This document shows positions 1 through 7,890 of a stretch of DNA of 64,000 nt, piece by piece. Origin of the DNA: Rhynchopus euleeides (lineage: Eukaryota; Euglenozoa; Diplonemea; Diplonemida; Diplonemidae); the NCBI GenBank assembly GCA_963210315.1, contig OY723242.1:1302001-1366000 (forward strand). The letters are read 5' to 3'. Made by a program: the position numbers and the translations under genes. The notes under the pieces were generated by a model. That model saw nothing but the letters and a program-made list of their open reading frames with translations. It ran no database searches and was not told where the DNA came from. Position 1 is the first letter of the stretch, and each line of letters starts with the position of its first letter.

Positions 1-141
1 GAGTGTCGGAATGGGTGTTTAGGTGTCACGCGGCTATGTCTCAACCTAGGAGAGTGTCGGAGTGGGTATGTAGGTGTCACGCGGCTATGTCGCAACCTAG
101 GAGAGCGTCGTAGTGGGTGTTTAGGTGTCACGCGGCTGTGT
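1..141 (+). repeat. 51-bp tandem repeat, 2.8 units, in frame with the downstream gene
   Basis: Units start at 1, 52 and 103 and share the core ggtgtcacgcggct. Since 51 bp is 17 codons and the frame of the next gene stays open to base 1, the array would encode 17-residue repeats of the type ECRNGCLGVTRLCLNLG. The third unit runs directly into the downstream coding sequence. The array probably continues upstream of the window. Confidence 0.85.
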
Positions 142-2838
142 GTGGAGTCGCAGATCCGGAGCTTCCTGGAGGCGGTTCCGGACAACGCGTTTACCGGAGC
201 GGGCTGCAACGAGTCGACACTTGTGCAGCCTGGTGTTGGTGATCCTTCGGGGGTGTCGCGCGTGAGGAAGGATGACTGGGGTCCACATGTGCCTGCTGTG
301 GTCATCGCGCCGCTCCGCAGCGAACCCCATACGTGGTACGTCGCCTTGCATGTGCCCAAGGGCGGCTGCAAGGTGTGGAGCACCGACTGCTGTGAGGGGA
401 TTTACTCCGACCTGTCGGCTGCGGTGGAGGCCCTGATTCCACCTCCCCAGACAGAAGAGTGCAAACTTCTCGTCGTGAGGAGTCGGCCATTGGTGGTATC
501 GAAGGCGCGTGGATGTTCCACGCACCTGACGTACCCCAGAAGACTGCAGCGTCACCGCAGTGAGCTCTCCCTCAGCTCCCTGGCGGTGCCTGCCCTCGCA
601 TGGCGTGAGCATTCGTTGGCCTACATCCGGGCAAAGGTCAACGAAGAGGTGGGTGCCCTGCAGGAGGTCGCGATCAGCCTGATCGACAGGTCCGTGTCGT
701 TGGACCTTGAGGCTGTCATCAGGGGGTTGGAGGAGGCGGATGCGCCTGAGCGGGACCCGGGGGTGAAGTTGCGGCAGGATAACCTGAGGGAGCTGCTCGG
801 CACAACGGATTGGTCGCTGATGCGCCGCCCCCTCGCTGTCACATACCTGGGGGACATGCTGTCGGCGGTGACAGACCTTGCACTGTCTGAGGTTTCAGAT
901 GAGACAGGGTTGGAACTGACGTTCTGGCAGCAGAGCGCCCGGCAGCGCATCATGAAGTTTGATGAACCTCGGACTAGCCGGTCCGACATCATCCTCGACT
1001 CAGGGGAACTTGCGAGCCTCCGCAAGGCTGTGAAGAGCGGCAAGTGGCAATCGGGCAAGGAGGTGACGCTGCTCACCCAGCGAGTGGCAGAGCTGGAAGT
1101 TGCGCTGGAGGCAGCGCAGAAGGGGTGGTGTCCGCCGCCTCTTCCTCCGCAGCACAGCGACGATGCAGTGGACTCCGACGCACCACCTGAGGCTGACGAC
1201 TCTGCCGGGAGTGTGGGTTCCGACAACCTGCTGGTTGACGGGTTGGACTCCGACGACATGCTGGCTGACGGGACCTCCGAGGACCTGCTGGCTGGCGCTC
1301 TGGTGAAGGGGGAGGGTGGTTTGGAGTGCAAGATATGCGGCACTACTCGCACGGCTGGGGGCAAGCCCTTCGTGGCAGAGGCGTCCCTGAAGTCGCATGT
1401 GAGTGGGAAGCACCAGATGACGTACGCCGCCTATCTGCAGTGGGGCTGCACTGGGACGGCCCTTCCCAGCAGCAAGAAGCGGCAGGGCGGCCCCAACAAG
1501 GAGGTGTCAAGTGGTGGCGAGTCGGATGATCTGTTCGAGTTACCTCGGCGCAAGCAGTTGCGGTCTTCGGGTGCTGTTCATGTGGAACAGCAAGTGAGGG
1601 AGGTCTTTCCTGGCCTGATGGTGGACAGCAGCCGTGGCGCGCAGCAGCTTGCCATGGATGATGAGGATATGGTCGACTTGGGGCCAGCGTCGGTGTCGCA
1701 GCGGGGCCCCGGGATCCAGCTGTCCGACCTGAGTAGCCGCTGTTGGCTGTTCCCGCGGGAACCGCTCGGGAGTGGCAGGAACACCTGCTACCTGGCCGCA
1801 TCTTTGCAGCTCCTGCGGCCATGTCTCGCACAGGTTCAGCAGCTGCCGCTTGACCTGACTGCCGAAATCTTTCCCCTGATGCACTGGGTGAAGTACAACC
1901 TGCGCGCGGGCTCTCACGTGCAGCTGGACGGGCTCCGCAGCCTGAAGGGCCTCTCTCCAGACGGTACCCACACCACGTTCGTGTTCGATGCGATGGAGAG
2001 GGCTCAGCTGAGTGTCGGGGGGGGCAGCTTCCTCGACGGGGAGATGCAGTGCGCTGGGGAGTTCCTGGGCTACTTCCTGGGTATTCTGCGGGAGGAGTGC
2101 TATCTCCTGCGTACCACCAGCACCGGGAACCAGCCGCCGCTGACGCCGCCGCTCCAGGTGGCAGTCAGGGAGACAAGGTCGTGCAAGAGTTGCGGGACCA
2201 TCTCCTCGAGGTACCTGCGCCCAGCTTGGATGATGCAGTTCCCCCCCCAGGGTGGTCGCACCCTGCAGCAGCTTGCCTCGGCGTACGTGAGTGAGGAGAC
2301 GGCCGTAGATGGTCCGTGCACCTCGTCGCCAAAGTGCACCTCGTTGAGAGGGGTGTCGAAGAGGGCGATGTGCATCGGTAACACCCTGCTGGTCTTCATC
2401 CAGCGGTTCGCGTGCGCCGGTGCTGGGCGCCCTCCGAGGTTCGTCACGGACAGGTGCGAGGTCCCACGGCTGCTCGAGTTGAGGGATTGCCTCAAAGAGG
2501 ATGGCACCGCCACCTTCTCTTTCGGGGGCGCTGTGGTGTATGGGGGTATGCACTACACCGCATACAGCCAGGATGCGGACAGCGGCACCATGGTCCACCT
2601 GGATGATGCCAGGGCGACCCACGTGTCCCGCTCCACTGCATTCCAGGATATGGCGTCGTCTGCTGTCCTCGTGCGGTATGAGAGGCACCCGGGGCAGTTG
2701 AACACGCAGCTGTGGACAGATATACAGGAATCTCTGTTCAACCAGGCTCAGGCTGAGGCTGCCGGCACAGAGACAGTCTCCGGGGAGGTCGAGGAGGAAA
2801 GGGCACTGCAAAAAGCCCTTGAAGCATCACGCCGATGA
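1..2838 (+). CDS. Ubiquitin-specific protease-like protein (peptidase C19), 5' partial
   Basis: Predicted deubiquitinase. The frame is open from the window edge and has no ATG before about codon 227 (counting from base 142), so the true start is upstream or in another exon. Counting from 142: an acidic Asp/Leu-rich stretch at about 345-390; a C2H2 finger with C396, C399, H419 and H424; then the USP catalytic core. Its Cys box is GRNTCYLAASLQLL with C549, a CxxC zinc pair sits in SCKSCG, a beta-strand LLVFIQRF precedes the His box YGGMHYTAYS (H804), and HLDDAR supplies Asp821/822. The C-terminal EEERALQKALEASRR fits a ubiquitin-interacting motif (hydrophobic-x-x-A-x-x-x-S after acidic residues). 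All catalytic boxes are present, so an active enzyme is plausible. The gene is intronless over 2.8 kb. Whether it is a host gene or cargo of a large mobile element is not decidable here. Confidence 0.8.
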   Translation, partial: ECRNGCLGVTRLCLNLGECRSGYVGVTRLCRNLGERRSGCLGVTRLCVESQIRSFLEAVPDNAFTGAGCNESTLVQPGVGDPSGVSRVRKDDWGPHVPAVVIAPLRSEPHTWYVALHVPKGGCKVWSTDCCEGIYSDLSAAVEALIPPPQTEECKLLVVRSRPLVVSKARGCSTHLTYPRRLQRHRSELSLSSLAVPALAWREHSLAYIRAKVNEEVGALQEVAISLIDRSVSLDLEAVIRGLEEADAPERDPGVKLRQDNLRELLGTTDWSLMRRPLAVTYLGDMLSAVTDLALSEVSDETGLELTFWQQSARQRIMKFDEPRTSRSDIILDSGELASLRKAVKSGKWQSGKEVTLLTQRVAELEVALEAAQKGWCPPPLPPQHSDDAVDSDAPPEADDSAGSVGSDNLLVDGLDSDDMLADGTSEDLLAGALVKGEGGLECKICGTTRTAGGKPFVAEASLKSHVSGKHQMTYAAYLQWGCTGTALPSSKKRQGGPNKEVSSGGESDDLFELPRRKQLRSSGAVHVEQQVREVFPGLMVDSSRGAQQLAMDDEDMVDLGPASVSQRGPGIQLSDLSSRCWLFPREPLGSGRNTCYLAASLQLLRPCLAQVQQLPLDLTAEIFPLMHWVKYNLRAGSHVQLDGLRSLKGLSPDGTHTTFVFDAMERAQLSVGGGSFLDGEMQCAGEFLGYFLGILREECYLLRTTSTGNQPPLTPPLQVAVRETRSCKSCGTISSRYLRPAWMMQFPPQGGRTLQQLASAYVSEETAVDGPCTSSPKCTSLRGVSKRAMCIGNTLLVFIQRFACAGAGRPPRFVTDRCEVPRLLELRDCLKEDGTATFSFGGAVVYGGMHYTAYSQDADSGTMVHLDDARATHVSRSTAFQDMASSAVLVRYERHPGQLNTQLWTDIQESLFNQAQAEAAGTETVSGEVEEERALQKALEASRR

Positions 2839-3773
2839 TCACGGTCGGTAAAAGGCGGGGCAACCGTGCTTCAAGAATTCCTTGAATAGTTCCTCCGTAT
2901 GTTATGCGTTGACGACGCCGCCAGCCTGCTGCTTCAAATTAATGTGAGTGAGGAGCACATGTGTGAGCACAAGATAGAAGCGGGCAACAAACACATTCTG
3001 TGGTTTTTTTCTTCCATGTGGTGCGTGAAGCCCTGCGTGGGTAAGTACTTTTGCGGATTTGTGCGGGGCTGGTCGTTTTCTTCTCTTTTTTGAGCACATT
3101 TATGATGCGTAAAAGTGTAGGAGTGCTTCCGACGATCCCGTTCCTTTTCTGTGTGTCTAGCTATCTCGTGTTCACATGTGCTCCACACCCACATCAAAGC
3201 AGCAGGCTCTAGGGTGGTGGAAGCGTCAACGCATCATTAAGGAAGAAGGAAGCACGGTTGCTACGCTTTCTGCTTTTCTGAGGGTCCCCTCCCACTTGTG
3301 CGTGTCATTCTCTTGCCTCTCAAGGTTCGTTCTGGATCAGACTTCAGTTTTTCTCACCAGGCCCGGAAGCAGTCGGACTAACAAGCGTGTCTGCAGCCCC
3401 ATTCCCCCAACCCCTCCCGACCGTCCCGACGCCACCCTACCCATTGACTCGCGAGCACTTTGTCATTTATTGCAGCCGCACACTTCCGGATTCTTTGACA
3501 CTTCCCCGACAGGTTATCAGGTTTGGCGCCGTGTGGTGAGGACAGTGTTGGATTCTGCGTTCGTGAGGGCGGAACCATCTGACTTCGTACCTGGGGCTGC
3601 CAAGGGCCGACCTGCTGCGTGCCCCCCTGTGTCTAGGGTGTATGTGTGCTGGAACAGCCCCACCACCCCATTGTGGCAGGCAGGAGGGGTACGAGAGGGG
3701 GAAAACTGACCAAAAACAGCACTTTAATTTTGCCCACTTTTTTGCTCTGCTAAAATCCTAAGACTAGGGCCAC
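2839..3773. other. Intergenic, no supported gene
   Basis: No ORF here resembles a known family. A 17-bp string, gaagcgtcaacgcatca (3220-3236), recurs near 47178. The remainder is unique as far as I can see. Confidence 0.5.
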
Positions 3774-4097
3774 CCTACTGTGTTCTGTGGTGACGAGGAG
3801 GTGGTCCTCGCAGCCGTGACGAGTTGCGGGAGTGCGCTGCGCTTCGCCGACCACACACTGTGGAACAAGCGTGAGGTGGTGCTGGCGGCTGTGCGCCAGG
3901 AGGGTTGTGCCCTTGAGTGCGCCCCCACAGCGCTGTGCTGCGACAAGGAGGTGGTGCTGGCGGCTGTGCGTGCCGACCCACACGCCTTCCGCCACGCTTC
4001 TGCCCCGCTGCGCCGCGACAGCGACGTCGTTGCTGCCGCCTTTCTTGAACTGCATGAAGACAAGAGACCGAGCTGGTGGGTGGTGGCGGAAGAGTAG
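3774..4097 (+). pseudogene. 5'-truncated DUF4116 gene fragment
   Basis: The segment starts abruptly at tgttctgtggtgacgagg. It encodes only the last four repeat units of the DUF4116 family (…EEVVLAAVTSCGSALRFADH… to DSDVVAAAF), followed by a divergent tail ending WWVVAEE. It lacks the ubiquitin-like head and about 20 repeats of the intact copy at 22645-24789. The matching frame is undamaged, so it is a young relic or, less likely, a 3' exon. Confidence 0.7.
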
Positions 4098-4703
4098 CGA
4101 GAACACTGGTCCACGACGGAAAAACTCCACCCAGTGCCCCCCCCCCCCCTTACCCCACACCCCTTATGTACGGACTCATGGACCAGCCCTGCCCGATACG
4201 GAGATGCCGGATGATACATCTACAGAAGAAGATGATAACCCCGCACCACACAAAAGATCCAGACAGACGGACAACATGTCGACGGATCAATCGGAACCCG
4301 AGTCCGATTACAACTAGCCACCAGACGGTAGTTATACCTTTCATAAACTCACGTTGTATCATGCCCCCAACCCCTTTTTTCCTTCCGGTATGCGGGATTA
4401 ACACGATCCTCAGGGAACCAGCGACCCTGCCATGCATAGCTGACGGCGTAATGGCGTGCTTCTGTGCCCCCAAAGATTATACTTTGGCCATGCACTTAGT
4501 CACCATACGCCCAAAACCCCCCCCCCCCCTGGACACCGTCTCCCCTGCCGCACTCCTAGACGCAATGTCCGATCCGGGAGGCATTTCATATGCTTCCCGT
4601 GGCCCGTGGAGTCGTGCTCCGATCCACACCTTTTTCTTTTTTTATTCTTTTCTTTACTGCTTTCTCTTCTCCTTTTAATCATCACTTTTCTTTTTTCTTT
4701 TTC
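4098..4703. other. Intergenic, pyrimidine-rich end, no supported gene
   Basis: There are short open frames only, without family resemblance. Bases 4630-4706 are a T/C-rich tract. It abuts the target duplication of the next transposon. Confidence 0.45.
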
Positions 4704-5898
4704 TCTAAAATCAGGGTATAAGATAGACTTTTTTTCTGGCGCCGTTTTCCGGTTTTTCTGGTTTTGAAAATTTTTCGCGCGCGCCTTCGGCGCGCGCGAC
4801 CCGCGCAAACCCTCCCAGAATCTGAGAGGGCCCGGTGCCTGCGCGCGTCCTGTCGTACTGAGGCTGCTTGGTGGGGCAGGCGCAGCAGCTGCTTTGAAAG
4901 TTTGGACTCTCGGTCAAAAAACCGGTCTGGTGCAATTTTCTTACGCAGGGGGGCGGAGCCCCAGCCGCCGGCGGCCACGGTAGTGAACATCTGTTCCCTA
5001 CTGTCTGGATTCGCTTGTAAGTAGGAAGGCTTCGCTGTATCGCAGCCCGGCCAGCAGGAGATCACTGGTCCTTGAGGGTTCAACCTTCAGGGTGGAGGAG
5101 GACGGGGGAGCGACCACTCGCGACAGGTGTGCGTTGTGGGTGAAGTGGGTGCACGACAGAATGGCCAAAGGGTCCACGAGATCTCTGCACACATTCCGTT
5201 ATCGAGGAGATGGGCACCTAGCTGTGACGACAGGCAACAAACAAATCTCATCTGTTAGTTGCCCCCAATAGGCTTGGCGACCTTCAAGACTGCTTGAAAG
5301 TCGTTCGTGTTCTCGTCTCAGCCCTCCAGACAAGCAGATCTGTCTCGATTTGGTGGGCTGTCGCCATGTATTCGATGGCACTGAGTGACGCTGCACAGAG
5401 GCAGACGACACGGTGAACTCCAGCGGAAGTTACCCTACCTCCGCTGGAGTACACCGTCACGTGACCGTGTGTCTCCCATGAGTCTCAACTAGCGGGAGTC
5501 TTAGCGTACATTAGCTGGACAATAGACTCCCGTCTCCAGTACAGACTGCAGTCTTAGACTCCCTCTTAGACATGGTGGCTGGAGTCCACCATGTGCGCAC
5601 CTTCAAAACAGAAGAGACCTGCATGACGAGGGCATCACCACCCACCGGGCCACCCGCTAGGTCCATTTTTTCTTCTCCGCTTCTCTGCCTTCTTTGGACT
5701 ATTTGAGCTCTGTGCGGATCACGATGGGGTCACTTTCTAGTTTTTTATGGCGTTTTTTCTGACTGTTTTACTGTCCCAAAGTCACAAAAAAACCGCCAAA
5801 AATGAGACCGACCTTTTTTTTTTCCAGAAAACCGGGAACCGGGAAACCCTGGTTTTGAAAACCGGAAAACCAGACCTATCTTATCCCCTGTCTAAAAT
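4704..5898. mobile_element. hAT-like non-autonomous element 1
   Basis: The element body is 4712-5890 (1179 bp), flanked by an exact 8-bp target duplication, tctaaaat, at 4704-4711 and 5891-5898. The ends are inverted: CAGGGTATAAGATAGACT on the left and, reverse-complemented, CAGGGGATAAGATAGGTCT on the right. CAGGG-type ends plus 8-bp duplications are typical of the hAT superfamily. No transposase ORF is present. It contains a perfect 11-bp-arm GC hairpin with a ttc loop (about 4774-4799) and a copy of the GC-palindrome cassette at about 4946-4995. Confidence 0.85.
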
Positions 5899-6102
5899 CC
5901 ACCCCCCTACCCCACCGCCCCTTTCATCTTTTGCCCTCTATCTGTCCCCACCCCTGACGCTGTGCATCTTGCCGATACCCACCTGATGAAAGGTACACCT
6001 CGTACCGGGCTGCCCCGGCATGTGTTCCGCGTCCTTATGGTACGGTCGTGGGTTGGCAGCCGAAACTGCTACCATAAGCAATTTTTTGCGCCCCCCCCCC
6101 CC

Positions 6103-7254
6103 TAGGGGGGGTCAAATGCCACCCTTTTACGTGGACAAACACGATTTTTCAAAAAACCGGCGCAGAGGCCCCAAAGCCCCCGTAAACCCTCCAAACCCCC
6201 CCAGATCGGTCCGGAAACCCATCGAACCCCACTTTTCCACCATTCCGGGCACCTCAGGTGCCCGAATTGGGGTACCTAAATTTTGTGCCACCGTTTGGTA
6301 CCGGACAGTGCCACTGTGTGGGAGGTTGGAAAAGAAAATGCCCCAACACACCACATCTGAGGGTTGCAATGCATGTTGCTTGCCAACCACGTCATCCGGT
6401 GGGTGTCAGGCGCTATGTAGGTGGCATTAGCCAGGTCTTCGATGAGTTCTGGCTTGTATATGTACCTCCCTGCCACCATGCACCGGGAGGCTGCCTGTAG
6501 GTACGGAACAAGTCCAGATGGTCGTGTGATTCCTGTGCAGCAGTGCTCCACAACCGGGATGTGTTGACAACGACTGTTGCAACACGAGCTGTACATTCCG
6601 GGAACACACGAAGTGCGCTGTCGTGGTACCCATTGTGCCAGAATTGGTAGTTGCTGCGGTCTACTTTGCCTGGCCCAAGAGCACTGGTACTGAACGGTGC
6701 AATATGCGTGGCGAGGTGAATGCAACGGAAGGGCGCAAAGTCAATACAGCTCTCGGATGGCGGGTGGTGGTGCCACTAGTGTGTGACGTTCACTCGAGGA
6801 TACAACGCATCACAATGAATCAGCAACCGTGGACCGAGTACAATACGCTCTCTGTGGCTGGTGTGGGGGACAAAGGCAGTGCCTGTGCCGCAGGCAGGGA
6901 GGTACATATACAAGCCAGAACACATCGAAGACCTGGCTCATGCCACCTACATAGCGCCTGACACCCACCGGATGACGTGGTTGGCAAGCAACATGCATTG
7001 CAACCCTCAGATGTGGTGTGTTGGGGCATTTTCTTTTCCAACCTCCCACACAGTGGCACTGTCCGGTACCAAACGGTGGCACAAAATTTAGGTACCCCAA
7101 TTCGGGCACCTGAGGTGCCCGGAATGGTGGAAAAGTGGGGTTCGATGGGTTTCCGGACCGATCTGGGGGGGTTTGGAGGGTTTACGGGGGCTTTGGGGCC
7201 TCTGCGCCGGTTTTTTTAAAAATCGTGTTTGTCACCCCCATTTGACCCCCCCTA
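6103..7254. mobile_element. Long-TIR element with TA target duplication, copy A
   Basis: The body 6105-7252 (1148 bp) has near-identical inverted arms of about 360-370 bp (6105-6474 and 6893-7252) and a unique middle of about 420 bp. Ends read GGGGGGGTCAAATG. Both sides carry TA next to a poly-C tract, consistent with a TA target duplication (Tc1/mariner-like or a long-TIR MITE). The open frames in the arms are mirror images of each other and are not taken as genes. Confidence 0.75.
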
Positions 7255-7466
7255 CCCCCCCCCCCCCCTGAACGTTCCTATGAACGTTCCTCTTTTAACG
7301 AACAAGCTGACATGCAAATGGAATGACTGAAGACATCACTGCGGTCACATAGGCTACATGAACCTGACTACAATGATGACACCAGTTACGCACATTTCCA
7401 CAGATGAGTGCCTTGACGTTTGATCATGAGAACCAAAGAACGTTTTTGCATACCATCACAGCCTAA

Positions 7467-7585
7467 TTGCCCACACAGTACAACAACACAACACAGGCCG
7501 GAAAAAACACTGGATTTCAGACACAACCTGCATAACGAGTGAAGGGTGATCATTCTTGTGATCCCTTCAAATTCGATTTCACTAC
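7467..7585 (+). repeat. Dispersed repeat family A, copy 1 (ends in poly-C)
   Basis: The repeat starts gcctaattgcccacacag, includes ggatttcagacacaacctgc, and ends in cgatttcactac plus a C tract. It is nearly identical to 29905-30040; divergent copies lie at 17276-17360 and 32584-32650. It lies about 300 bp upstream of the first DUF4116 gene. Confidence 0.8.
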
Positions 7586-7890
7586 CCCCCCCCCCCCGTG
7601 AGGCAGTAAGGTGTGGTTGCTCAAGCGCCCTTTTCTGGCTCTTTCCCAGCAATTGTGTGGGTCCAGTCTCAGTTGCTGCACTTCCTCAGCGAATGCCCAC
7701 ACTGCCTGGGACTGTGTGCCACACAGTGACACGGAGGGCTCCCCACGAGAGTTTGTTTGCATTCACTCAAGCAAAGGTTGGAACACGCAGACACAACCGG
7801 AGGGCGGGGACGTGCCCTTGGGATTGCAGTACCGCTCCGTGACTTTGCCACACACCGCACCGCCCACCAGACACACAGGGAAGACGAAGG

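Noticed and set aside
6127-7219. Several 80-150-codon frames on both strands in the long-TIR element
   Set aside because: They are the same sequence read from the two inverted arms. Mirror-image frames are expected there and show no domain.
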